Below the pieces are notes generated by a model. The model ran no database searches. It was not told the DNA's origin and saw nothing but the letters and a program-made list of their open reading frames with translations. 39,689 bases of DNA from Gemmiger formicilis. Its GTDB lineage: Bacteria > Bacillota > Clostridia > Oscillospirales > Ruminococcaceae. Made by a program: the position numbers and the translations under genes. Positions 7,959 through 16,364 of the stretch are shown piece by piece. Each line of letters opens with the position of its first letter. Within the stretch, counting starts at the first letter, position 1. The stretch spans positions 1 to 39,689 of the forward strand of contig NZ_WQOH01000012.1 of NCBI RefSeq assembly GCF_018784445.1, given 5' to 3'.

Positions 7959-10122
7959 ACGTCTGCCCCGCCTCAATGGGTTCTGGCTGCTGTCCGTGCT
8001 GATCGGGATGCTGCTGCTCGTCTCCATCTCTTTTTACTCGGCCAACACCGACATCGCCACAGCCGAGGATGCGCTGTCCACCCGCGTGGATTACATCAAG
8101 GAACAGTGTGCCGATTACAGCAGCCTGAATCTGGCCTCCGAGGCCAAGAGCCTGCTGCGCGTGACCGAAAGCGCCCAGCAGTGCGCCCGGGATATCTGGT
8201 ACCTCACCGATAAGCCCAACGACCTTTACCCCGCTGCAGAGGACGCCTTACCGCACTTCGTCGAGAACCACTACCTGACCGGGCTGCTGCTTCTCTCCCG
8301 GGATGGACAGATCATCAAAAGCTACTGCAAGGAGGAGGCCCTGCTGCCCCTGTTGAACAAGGTGCTGACGACCGATTCCCTTTTGGATGTGGCCGACCAC
8401 CCGAAAAAGACCTACGCTGTGCGCCTCGTCTGTGGGGATGACTCCTTTTTGGATATTGCCGCCTCAGCCCGCGAGGGGGCCGACTGCATCATTGTTGCGT
8501 TCTACCACACCCCCGCCGAGTATGTCCACACTTACAAATTGTCGTACCAGCATTTGGTTTCCGGCTTCCATATCGCTACGGACGGCACGCTGGCCGTGGC
8601 CAGCGGCAATGAAATCATTGCCGCCAACGATGAAAGCCTGTTGGGGCTTTCCACCGACGAGGTCGCACCGCTGCAGCTCATCAAGCAGCGCGGCGTCTAT
8701 GACAGGATGGTCTATGTACGTGACACCGGCATGGGCACCAGCGGCTACTTCGGCTACACCGAGAAGGGCCGCGACTGCTACGTCTACGCCTTTTTGCCGG
8801 AGGCCGCCGTCTTTACCACAACGCCCAAGAACATCATCTTTGTAGTGATTTCCTACACCCTCATTATTCTTTTGATTGAACTGGTGCGCCGCCGCACGAT
8901 GCACTCCTATCAGGAAGAAAAGCTCCTGCAGGAGAAAGCCTACCAGAAATCGCTGGAAAAGGCCGCCCGCAAGGCTGAGGCCGCCAACGTTGCCAAGACC
9001 GAGTTCTTGCAGCGGATGAGCCATGACATCCGCACGCCCATCAACGGCATCCGGGGCATGGTGGAGATTGGCGACCACTACGCCGACGATATGACCAAAC
9101 AGGCCGAGTGCCGCCGCAAAATCTGGGACGCCTCGGGCTTTTTGCTGGAGCTCGTCAATGAAGTTTTGGACATGGGCAAGCTGGAATCCGGTGAGGTCGT
9201 GCTCGAACACCGGCCTTTCAACATGGTCAAGCTGCTGACCGGGTTGCAGGATGTGCTGGAAAAGCAGGCCGCCGGGCGCGGCATCCGCATACTCTGCGAC
9301 GACATCGACCTGCCCCACCCCGATCTCATCGGCAGCCCGATCCACGTAAAGCGGCTGATGATGAACATTATGAGCAACGCCGTCAAGTACAACAAGGACA
9401 ACGGCACCATCACTATGACCCTGCGGGAGGAACGCTGCGACGGCAAGACCGCCTGGGTCAAGTTCACCTGCGCCGACACCGGCATCGGCATGAGCGAGGA
9501 ATTCCAGAAGCACATCTTTGAGCCGTTCACCCAGGAGGTTCTGGACGCCCGCTCGACCTACGGCGGCACCGGGCTGGGTATGCCCATCGCCAAGAGCCTG
9601 GCGGACAAGATGGGCGGCACCATCACGTTTGAGAGCCGGCAGGGCGTCGGTACGACCTACTACATCACGCTGCCGCTGGAAATCGACCCCAACGCCGCGC
9701 CCCAGCCCGAGACGGAAAAGCCCGCCGACGACGCCACCTTGCAGAGTGTGAACATCCTGCTGGCCGAGGACAACGACCTGAACCTGGAAATTGCCCAGTT
9801 CCTATTGGAAAACGCCGGGGCCACCGTCACCGCTGCCCGCAATGGGCAGGAGGCCGTGGACATTTTTGCCGCATCCCGGCCCGGCGAGTTTGACGCGATT
9901 TTAATGGATGTGATGATGCCGGTGATGGACGGCTACACAGCGACGCGAACCATTCGCAGGCTGGATCGCCCCGACGCCGGGCGCATCCCGATTTTAGCTA
10001 CGACTGCCAACGCCTTTGCCGAGGACCGCCGCCGTGCCTGCGAGGCCGGTATGAACGAGCACCTGACCAAGCCCCTGGAAACCGAGCTGGTCATAAAAAC
10101 GCTGGCGAAATATCGCAAATAA
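7948..10122 (+). CDS. Hybrid sensor histidine kinase with C-terminal receiver domain
   Basis: The protein has 724 residues. Membrane segment 1 is at about 10-30 and segment 2 at about 294-313. The ~260 residues between them form an external sensor domain of no clear family. A short coiled coil leads into HisKA with the phospho-acceptor His359 in [16 protein letters not shown]. HATPase_c motifs follow: [17 protein letters not shown] and [19 protein letters not shown]. The receiver domain starts [15 protein letters not shown] and has phospho-acceptor Asp654 in [11 protein letters not shown] and the conserved Lys in HLTKPLE. There is no DNA-binding output domain, so a separate phosphotransfer protein or regulator is needed and is not encoded here. 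SD GGAGG lies inside the end of the preceding gene, with which it overlaps by 11 bp. Confidence 0.93.
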   Translation: MAAKRLPRLNGFWLLSVLIGMLLLVSISFYSANTDIATAEDALSTRVDYIKEQCADYSSLNLASEAKSLLRVTESAQQCARDIWYLTDKPNDLYPAAEDALPHFVENHYLTGLLLLSRDGQIIKSYCKEEALLPLLNKVLTTDSLLDVADHPKKTYAVRLVCGDDSFLDIAASAREGADCIIVAFYHTPAEYVHTYKLSYQHLVSGFHIATDGTLAVASGNEIIAANDESLLGLSTDEVAPLQLIKQRGVYDRMVYVRDTGMGTSGYFGYTEKGRDCYVYAFLPEAAVFTTTPKNIIFVVISYTLIILLIELVRRRTMHSYQEEKLLQEKAYQKSLEKAARKAEAANVAKTEFLQRMSHDIRTPINGIRGMVEIGDHYADDMTKQAECRRKIWDASGFLLELVNEVLDMGKLESGEVVLEHRPFNMVKLLTGLQDVLEKQAAGRGIRILCDDIDLPHPDLIGSPIHVKRLMMNIMSNAVKYNKDNGTITMTLREERCDGKTAWVKFTCADTGIGMSEEFQKHIFEPFTQEVLDARSTYGGTGLGMPIAKSLADKMGGTITFESRQGVGTTYYITLPLEIDPNAAPQPETEKPADDATLQSVNILLAEDNDLNLEIAQFLLENAGATVTAARNGQEAVDIFAASRPGEFDAILMDVMMPVMDGYTATRTIRRLDRPDAGRIPILATTANAFAEDRRRACEAGMNEHLTKPLETELVIKTLAKYRK

Positions 10123-10125
10123 TCC

Positions 10126-10172
10126 AAAACGCCTGTGCACCGCGCTTTGCTATGCGGTACACAGGCGTTTTT
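10126..10172 (+). terminator. Rho-independent terminator after the histidine kinase
   Basis: AACGCCTGTG (10128-10137) pairs with CACAGGCGTT (10160-10169), with further pairing inside (CACCGC / GCGGT), and the stem is followed by TTTTT. It begins 4 bp after the stop codon. Confidence 0.88.
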
Positions 10173-10176
10173 AGGT

Positions 10177-10317
10177 AAGGCTTCCCCCCGAGGGGGAAGC
10201 TGTCCGCGAAGCGGACTGATGAGGGGCAGCCTTGCCACTACAACCTATTCACATCGGTCACGGCAAACGCGCCCCTCATCCGGCCCTGCGGGGCCACCTT
10301 CCCCCTCGGGGGAAGGC
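10177..10317. repeat. Palindromic intergenic repeat, AAGGC-ended family, copy 2
   Basis: Modules in order are AAGGCTTCCCCC...GGGGGAAGC, GTCCGC-GAA-GCGGAC (10202-10216), GATGAGGGGC (10218-10227), about 43 bp of variable DNA, GCCCCTCATC (10271-10280), GGCCCTGCGGGGCC, and CCTTCCCCC-TC-GGGGGAAGG (10297-10316). The order matches the copy at 1012-1221. It lies between convergent genes, and its last hairpin sits just after the TetR stop codon, where it may act as the 3' end of that transcript. Confidence 0.82.
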
Positions 10318-10325
10318 TGCAGTTT

Positions 10326-10913
10326 TTATTTTCCTAAGGTCCTTCGTATCATCAGCCGCAGGTTATCCATCAGGTCTTCCACGGTGCGGTCATGGTCAGC
10401 GGCATAGCACAGGCCCATCAGGCCGCCTACAACGGCGGAAAGCAGCGACATATAGCAATACTCCATGCCAAGCTCCGGGGCGATTTCCCCCGCCGCCTGC
10501 AGCCGCGCCAGCAGTTCACTTACGATTTCTTTCAGTTCGGCCATGCAGGCGGGCATAGCACCCGTCCTGCGGGGCATTCCCAGCGTCTCGGCAATCATCT
10601 TGTAGCTGCCCATCCGGCTGGCGGCAATGTCCTGTAAATAGCCGGTAATGCGTTCTTCCAACCCGGCCAGCGTCGTACAGTCGGCGAACATGGCACGGAC
10701 ACGCTCGTTTTCCCGGGCAAAGCAGTACTCGGCCAAGCCCTGCAGAATTTCCTCTTTGGAGGAAAAATACTCGTACACCGTGCCCTTGCCGATACCGGCG
10801 GCATCAGCAAGCTGCTGTATTTTCAGCGCGGCAGGGCTGACGCCCTGGCCGATAAGCTGCAGCGCAGCCTCATACACAGCGGCCTTGCGGGCGGCTTGCT
10901 GGTCATTCTGCAT
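10326..10913 (-). CDS. TetR/AcrR family repressor of the RND exporter operon
   Basis: The protein has 195 residues. The N-terminal helix-turn-helix region (about 10-60) reads ALKIQQLADAAGIGKGTVYEYF followed by SSKEEIL, the TetR family signature. The C-terminal two thirds is the variable ligand-binding part. It begins inside the last codons of the exporter gene (11-bp overlap), with GGAGGCGG as SD 6 bp before ATG. It is thus the second gene of the operon and should control it through the GACCGACC-GGTCGGTC palindrome at 15388-15403. The inducer is unknown, probably an exporter substrate such as a bile acid or drug. Confidence 0.92.
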   Translation of the reverse strand: MQNDQQAARKAAVYEAALQLIGQGVSPAALKIQQLADAAGIGKGTVYEYFSSKEEILQGLAEYCFARENERVRAMFADCTTLAGLEERITGYLQDIAASRMGSYKMIAETLGMPRRTGAMPACMAELKEIVSELLARLQAAGEIAPELGMEYCYMSLLSAVVGGLMGLCYAADHDRTVEDLMDNLRLMIRRTLGK

Positions 10914-13900
10914 CGTGGTCCGCCTCCTTTTCCTCGTTGGGCGTCTCGTTTTCCGCCGGGGCGTGGGCCGCGCGGCTCAGATCCGGGCGGCGCTTTTCCT
11001 CGGCGGGCGCTTTGGCTGCATTCTCGGCGGCACGGCGGGCGGCGAATTCGGCCGCAAACTCAGCGGCATCGTCGGGCAGGTCATCCATGCCGTCATCACC
11101 GACGTCGATATTCACCGGCGGCTTGCGGTAGAACAGATCATACAGCACAGGCACGATGAACAGCGTCATCAGCGTGGCGTAGCTCAGACCGCCAATAATG
11201 ACGATAGCCATGCCGGTGCTCATCTCGCTGGCCATATCGGTGCCGAACAGCATCGTGACCATGGCAAGCACGGTGGTCAGCGTCGTCATCAGGATCGGGC
11301 GCATACGGGTCCGGCCGGTAGCGACAAGGGCATCGCTGCGCTCCAGCCCGCCGATGCGCAGCTGGTTGGCGTAGTCAACGAACACAATACCGTTGTTGAC
11401 GACGACGCCCATCAATACCAGAAAGCCCATCAGCGAAATGAGCGACAGCTGCTCGCCGGTGGCCATCAGGCCCAGCATACCGCCGGTGAAGGCCAGCGGA
11501 ATCGTGAACAGAACGATGAACGGCGACAGCAGGCTTTGGAACTGCGCGACCATGACAAAGTAGACGAATAGCAGCGCCAGCGCCAGCATCTTCGCCATCT
11601 GGCCCAGCATCTCGGTGACCTGGGTCGTCTCGCCCGCCAGCTCGGCGGTCACACCGTCGGGCAGCTGCAATTCGGCCAGCTTGGGTTCCAGCTCGCGGGA
11701 AATCAGCGTTGTGTTGTACCCTTCCGCCGTCTCGCTGGTGATGGACAGCTGACGGGAGCCGTTCTCGCGGCTGATCTCAGTGTAGCCCGCCGTGGTGGTA
11801 CGGGTGGCGAACTCGCCCAGGGTGTGGGTCTCCTTTACGGTGTTGCCATCCTCGTCGGTGGTGGTCGTCTCAAACTCCATGTTGAAGATATCGTCCAGCG
11901 TCGGCGTGTCGGTCTTGTCCACAATGGTCACGGTGTAGCTGGTGCCGCCCGCTTTCAGGGTCGTGGCGGTGGTGTCGGTGGTCAGCTTGGCGGCGATCTG
12001 CTGGTAGACCTGCGCCACGGTCAGGCCCATGCGCATGGCCTTGTCCTTGTCAATGGTGATGTTCACCTCGGCATCGCTGGCGTCCTGGCCGTCGGTAGGG
12101 TTGACGATGCCGTCGATGCCGTTCATGACCTCGATGACCTGTTTGCCCGCGGCGCTCAGATCATCGAGGTCGTTGCCGTAGAGATCGACCTCGATGCCGG
12201 AGCCGGACAGGGCGCTCATATCCATCATGCCGTTGGAATTCACGTCGATCTCACAGTTCAGATCGGCCGTCTTGTCGTAGATTTCCTGCTCCACGACCTT
12301 GGCCTTCGGGGCCTTGTCGCCCAGCAGGACATAGTAAGTAAACGTCGTGTTGTCGGTAGCGGCGCTGCTGCCCGCCATCATGACCATGCTGTTGGGGCTG
12401 CCGGACATTGCGCCCACGGTGTCCACGCCTTCCACCGTCATGATGGCGTCCATGACGCTGTCCGCCGTGGTGAAGGCATCCTCCTTGGCGGTGTCGTCGG
12501 GCACGTTGACCGTGACGGTCAGCTGGTTGCTGCTCATATCCGGGATCATGACAACGCCCATCGTCGCCACGCGCCAGATGGAGACACCCAGCAGCACGAT
12601 TGCCAGCGTCAGCGGCACAGCCTTGCGGCGCAGGCAGAAGCGCAGCAGCTTTTCATAGCCGTTCAGCGCCTTGTCGAACCAGGGGTGCTTGATATCCTTC
12701 TGCTTTTTCAGCACCGTGGAACCCGCGCAGGGCACGACGGTCAGCGCCACGATAAGGGACGCCAGCAAACTGAAGGTAATCGTCCACGCCATATCGCTGA
12801 GCAGTTCGCGCACCATGCCGGTGGTGAACACCAGCGGCAGGAATACGCAGATGGTCGTCAGCGTACTGGACACGATGGACCCGGCCACCTGCCGTGCGCC
12901 CTGCACCGACGCGCGGGGGGCAGGCACGCCGCGCCCGCGCAGGCGGTAGATGTTCTCGATGACAACGACCGAGTTATCGACAAGCATACCGACGCCCAGC
13001 GCCAGGCCGGACAGGGACAGAATATTAAACGTGATGCCGGTAAAGTACATCCATACGATGGCAAACAGCACACTCAGCGGCATACTGATGGCGACAACGA
13101 TGGTGGGGCGCAGGTCTTTCAGGAACAGCGCCAGCACGATGATCGCGAGGATCGCGCCCTCGATAAGGTTCGAGAGCACGCTGTTGACGATAAGCTTGAT
13201 GTAGTCGCCCTGGTCCATGATGGGCGTCAGGTGCAGACCCTCGGTCTCGGCCATCATTTCTTCCATGGCGGCGTTGGCCGCGTTGGAGACGGTGGAGGTG
13301 GAGGCCGTCGAGCTCTTGTAGATGGACAGCAGTACCGCACGGTTTTTGTCCACCTTGGCGTAGGCGTCGTCGGCGTTGTCGGTCATTTCGACCTCGGCCA
13401 CGTCGGCCAGACGCACATCCCCGATGCCGTCAATATTGCACAGCACCATGTTTTTCAGCTCGTCGGTGTCGGCAAAGGCGTCGCCCACTTTGATAATGTA
13501 GCGGTTGTCGTCCCCTGCGCCGCCGTCGATGTAACCGGCGGGCATCGAGAAGTTCTGGGCCGCAATCAGCTGGGTCAGCGTCGCCATGTTCAGCAGCTGG
13601 TCCAGGTTCGCGCTTTTCAGCGCTTCCTCGCGGGCGGAGTCGTACTCCTCCTGCGCGGCTTCCAGCTGGGTCTTACCGGCTTCCAGCTGGGTGCGGCCGC
13701 TGGATATCTGGAACTCGCCCAGCTGCAGCTGGGCCTCGCTGCCGCTCAAAAGCAGCTGCACGGCCACATCGGCCATGGCGGGGTCCACGGCAGGGTCACC
13801 CAGGCTTGCCAGCGCGGATTCCATCTTGGCGCGCTGGTCGTTGAGCTGGGTCAGTATTTCCTGGGCTTTGGTCAGCTGGTCATTCAGCGCCTGCACGGTC

Positions 13901-15366
13901 TCGTTCAAGGCCTGCTGCAGCGGCTTCATGCCCTCGTTCAGCCCGGCCTCCGCCTGCTGGCGGGCCTGCAGCAATACCGTCGCGTTATTCAGCGCCGTGC
14001 TGGTCGTGGACAGGGTCGTCAGGCAGCCGTTCAGCTCGGTCAGGCGGGCGCGGCGTGGGGCGTTGTCGTCCAGAATTTTCTGGTAACCCGCCTGCTCGGC
14101 GCGCTTGGCGTCGATTTGCGCCTGAATCGCCTGCTGCTGGGCCTCATCGCCCTCGGTGGCGGCCTTGTCATCCTCCAGCCCGGCGATTTCCGCATCCAAC
14201 GCCTGGATGCGCCCGGTCAGCGCCGTGTACTGGGCGTCAAGGTAGGCCGCGCTCTGGGCCACGTCCATGCCGGATTCCAGCAGGTTTTCCGCGGCAGCGG
14301 TGCTGTTGATGTTCTGTGTGGCGCGCTCGATGGCGTTGACCATTGCGCCCATCTTGGCCGTGCTGCCCTTGGCCTCGGCCAGGTTGGCGGGCAGCTCATT
14401 GGCGTTATATTGGGGGTCCCACGCAGCCAAAATCTGCTTACAGCTGGCAAACAGCGCGTCGTCGATGGGCAGCGTGACCTCCGGCAGGGTGGTGTCAGCG
14501 TTCTTGGCGTCCTCGAGCTTGCGGTTCGCGTCGTCGATATCGGTTTTCAAATCGGCGATTTTCTTTTCCAGCTCAGGGATTTGTTTGTCCAGTTCGGTGA
14601 TGGCGTCCCGCAGCTGGGTCGTCACGTCGGCTTTCTGGGTGTTCAGCTCGGATTTGCCCGCGTCCAGCTGGGCCTGGGCGTCGTCGAGTTCTTTCAGGCC
14701 GTCGTTGATTTTCTTTTTGTTATCGTCCAGTTCTTTTTTCGCGTCGGCCAGACGGTCACTGACCTTGACCAGCAGTTTGTCATTCACTGCGTCGATTTTA
14801 TCCTGGTCCAGCGTGATTTGCACAGACTTTTCCACAAGTCCTGTGGTTGAAACACTCGCCACGCCGTCCACGCGTTCCAGCTGGGGCAGCACGTTCTCGC
14901 TGACATAATCGGACAGCTCGTAGATATCCATGTCGTCATAATCGACCGCCACATACTGGGTCGCCATCATGTCAGGGCTGATTTCCATAAGCGTCGGAGT
15001 GGACGCCATATCCGGAAGGGCGTTGCCCAGCTGGTTCACGGCCGTGCTGGCCTTGACCATGGCGCTGTCCATGTCGGTGTCATCCTGGTATTCCAGGAAG
15101 ATCAGGCTGTAATTCTCGTTGCTCTGGCTCGTGACATTCTTGACGCCGTTGAGCACCGAGAGTGCGTTTTCCAGCGGCTGGGTCACGTCGGCCTCGACCT
15201 GCTCAGGGCTGGCACCGGGGTAGGTGGTCATGACCAGCAGGTAGGGCAGGTTCATCGCGGGGAGCAGGTCGGTCTGGATGCCGGTCAGGCTGACAAAGCC
15301 CAGCACCAGCACCAGTATGACCGCCACCAGTATCGTAAATGGTTTTTTTACACTGTATTTCGGCAT
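10903..15366 (-). CDS. RND family exporter with long coiled-coil insertion
   Basis: The protein has 1487 residues from ATG 15366 (MPKYSVKKPFTILVAV). An upstream in-frame ATG at 15384 has no SD, while AAGGGA lies 8 bp before 15366. AcrB-type features are TDLLPAMNLPYLLVMTTYPGASPEQVE, FLKDLRPTIVVAISMPLS, GLALGVGMLVDNSVVVIENIYR (the proton-relay helix with Asp) and GVVVNNGIVFVDYANQLR. Between about 14740 and 13620 an Ala/Lys/Gln/Leu/Glu-rich heptad region of about 370 residues interrupts the first porter domain. The usual length is 1020-1060. No membrane-fusion adaptor is encoded nearby, and a monoderm needs no outer-membrane channel. The C-terminal tail after the last membrane segment is charged. 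The substrate is unknown. Confidence 0.92.
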   Translation of the reverse strand: MPKYSVKKPFTILVAVILVLVLGFVSLTGIQTDLLPAMNLPYLLVMTTYPGASPEQVEADVTQPLENALSVLNGVKNVTSQSNENYSLIFLEYQDDTDMDSAMVKASTAVNQLGNALPDMASTPTLMEISPDMMATQYVAVDYDDMDIYELSDYVSENVLPQLERVDGVASVSTTGLVEKSVQITLDQDKIDAVNDKLLVKVSDRLADAKKELDDNKKKINDGLKELDDAQAQLDAGKSELNTQKADVTTQLRDAITELDKQIPELEKKIADLKTDIDDANRKLEDAKNADTTLPEVTLPIDDALFASCKQILAAWDPQYNANELPANLAEAKGSTAKMGAMVNAIERATQNINSTAAAENLLESGMDVAQSAAYLDAQYTALTGRIQALDAEIAGLEDDKAATEGDEAQQQAIQAQIDAKRAEQAGYQKILDDNAPRRARLTELNGCLTTLSTTSTALNNATVLLQARQQAEAGLNEGMKPLQQALNETVQALNDQLTKAQEILTQLNDQRAKMESALASLGDPAVDPAMADVAVQLLLSGSEAQLQLGEFQISSGRTQLEAGKTQLEAAQEEYDSAREEALKSANLDQLLNMATLTQLIAAQNFSMPAGYIDGGAGDDNRYIIKVGDAFADTDELKNMVLCNIDGIGDVRLADVAEVEMTDNADDAYAKVDKNRAVLLSIYKSSTASTSTVSNAANAAMEEMMAETEGLHLTPIMDQGDYIKLIVNSVLSNLIEGAILAIIVLALFLKDLRPTIVVAISMPLSVLFAIVWMYFTGITFNILSLSGLALGVGMLVDNSVVVIENIYRLRGRGVPAPRASVQGARQVAGSIVSSTLTTICVFLPLVFTTGMVRELLSDMAWTITFSLLASLIVALTVVPCAGSTVLKKQKDIKHPWFDKALNGYEKLLRFCLRRKAVPLTLAIVLLGVSIWRVATMGVVMIPDMSSNQLTVTVNVPDDTAKEDAFTTADSVMDAIMTVEGVDTVGAMSGSPNSMVMMAGSSAATDNTTFTYYVLLGDKAPKAKVVEQEIYDKTADLNCEIDVNSNGMMDMSALSGSGIEVDLYGNDLDDLSAAGKQVIEVMNGIDGIVNPTDGQDASDAEVNITIDKDKAMRMGLTVAQVYQQIAAKLTTDTTATTLKAGGTSYTVTIVDKTDTPTLDDIFNMEFETTTTDEDGNTVKETHTLGEFATRTTTAGYTEISRENGSRQLSITSETAEGYNTTLISRELEPKLAELQLPDGVTAELAGETTQVTEMLGQMAKMLALALLFVYFVMVAQFQSLLSPFIVLFTIPLAFTGGMLGLMATGEQLSLISLMGFLVLMGVVVNNGIVFVDYANQLRIGGLERSDALVATGRTRMRPILMTTLTTVLAMVTMLFGTDMASEMSTGMAIVIIGGLSYATLMTLFIVPVLYDLFYRKPPVNIDVGDDGMDDLPDDAAEFAAEFAARRAAENAAKAPAEEKRRPDLSRAAHAPAENETPNEEKEADHDAE

Positions 15367-15387
15367 AGCTGCGTTCCCTTTCATTCT

Positions 15388-15403
15388 GACCGACCGGTCG
15401 GTC
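15388..15403. promoter_or_regulatory. TetR operator at the RND promoter
   Basis: GACCGACCGGTCGGTC is a perfect 16-bp palindrome of the kind bound by TetR-family dimers. It lies 6 bp downstream of the -10 box, over the expected transcription start, so a bound repressor would block initiation. The operon encodes its own TetR protein. Confidence 0.88.
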
Positions 15404-15409
15404 GAAAAT

Positions 15410-15438
15410 AGTATAGCACAATTTCAGGGCAGTGTAAA
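15410..15438 (-). promoter_or_regulatory. Promoter of the RND-TetR operon
   Basis: On the minus strand TTTACA (15433-15438), a 17-bp spacer and TATACT (15410-15415) precede the operator and the start codon. Confidence 0.85.
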
Positions 15439-15488
15439 TATGTCGTCGGCGGATTTTCCATTTCCCTTGCAGGGGCCGCTGTGCGCAT

Positions 15489-15704
15489 CGGCCTGCCCAG
15501 GATGCGGCAGGCCATCTGCGCACCGTAGGTGTCAATGAGCCACTGGGCAATGGGCGACATGATGAAGGGGCCGCAGGATGCGCCCGCCTGCACAAGGCTG
15601 GAGATAGAACCGGCCTTGTCGGGGAACCGCTTGAGGGCCGTAGGCAGGCAGGCCGGGTAGATCGTGCCTGCGCCCGCCCCCGCCATGACGCCGGGACGCG
15701 GGAT
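15489..15704 (-). pseudogene. MFS transporter fragment
   Basis: About 70 codons read GVMAGAGAGTIYPACLPTAL followed by KRFPDKAGSISSLVQAG and FIMSPIAQWLIDTYG. This matches the fourth to fifth helix region of MFS proteins (GxGxGxxxP ... kRFPxkxG). A stop codon lies at 15705-15707, and after residue ILGRP the similarity ends. Both the first three helices and the whole C-terminal half are missing, so this is a remnant. It lies head to head with the LysR fragment, which suggests that a divergent regulator/transporter pair has lost its shared promoter region. Confidence 0.7.
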
Positions 15705-16361
15705 TTACAGGAGATGGGCCGCGGCGGCGGGCTGGTGCTGCTGGGCGGCATCCGCAAGCTGGCGGCCCAGACTGTGCCGGACTTGATGCAAAAATTTCTT
15801 GCCACATCCGGCAACGAACATACCCGCTTTGAGCTACACACCGAGAGCAGCTTCACCGCCGATCTGCTGCAAGCCGTGGCCGAGGAACGGCTCGACATGG
15901 CTTTCGTCAGCCACCCCGGCGACGACACGGTGTTTGAAAACGTCGCCTTTGCCCGGTCGCCCTTCGTTGTCGTGACGCCGCCAAACCACCCGCTGGCACA
16001 AAAAAACAGCGTCACCCTGCGGGAGACGCTGCCCTATCCGTTTGTGTATTTTTCCAAGCGCGGCGGCCTGCGCCGCCTCATCGATGCCCTGTTCCAAAAA
16101 ATCGGCGCAACGCCGAAAATCGCCTACGAGACGGAGGAAGATACCGTCGTAGCCGGTATGGCGGCGGCGGGCTTTGGCATTGCCATCGTGCCCGACCACC
16201 CTGTTCTGCGCTGCATGGATTTAAAGATCATTCCGCTGACCGACCCCGACCCGGGGCGCACGGCCTATCTCTGCCGCAAGCGCGGGGCCTTGCAGCCCGC
16301 AGCGGCGCAGCGGTTCTTCGCCTTCTGCCAGGCGCAGCTCAGCCAGGGCGCGTCGCTGTAA
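15696..16361 (+). pseudogene. LysR-type regulator lacking its DNA-binding domain
   Basis: From about 15714 the frame encodes a LysR substrate-binding domain of roughly 215 residues: LLGGIRKLAAQTVPDLMQKF, ELHTESSFTADLLQAVAEERLDMAFV, VVVTPPNHPLAQKNSVTLRE, VVAGMAAAGFGIAIVPDHP. Whole LysR proteins have about 300 residues with a winged helix in the first 65; that part is absent, and no start with an SD resembling the family is seen. ATG 15714 has GGAG close by and might allow translation of the effector domain alone. It is most simply a 5'-deleted pseudogene. It ends 3 bp before the stop of the convergent hydrolase. Confidence 0.72.
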
Positions 16362-16364
16362 CGG

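Noticed and set aside
11824-14850. Long open frame (about 1000 codons) on the plus strand across the exporter gene
   Set aside because: It is antisense to clear RND coding sequence and is open only because of high GC and codon bias; it shows no domains, signal or SD.
15367-15384. Upstream ATG (15384) for the RND exporter
   Set aside because: It is preceded by the operator rather than an SD; ATG 15366 has AAGGGA at 8 bp, and family proteins begin at the KxSVKKP motif.
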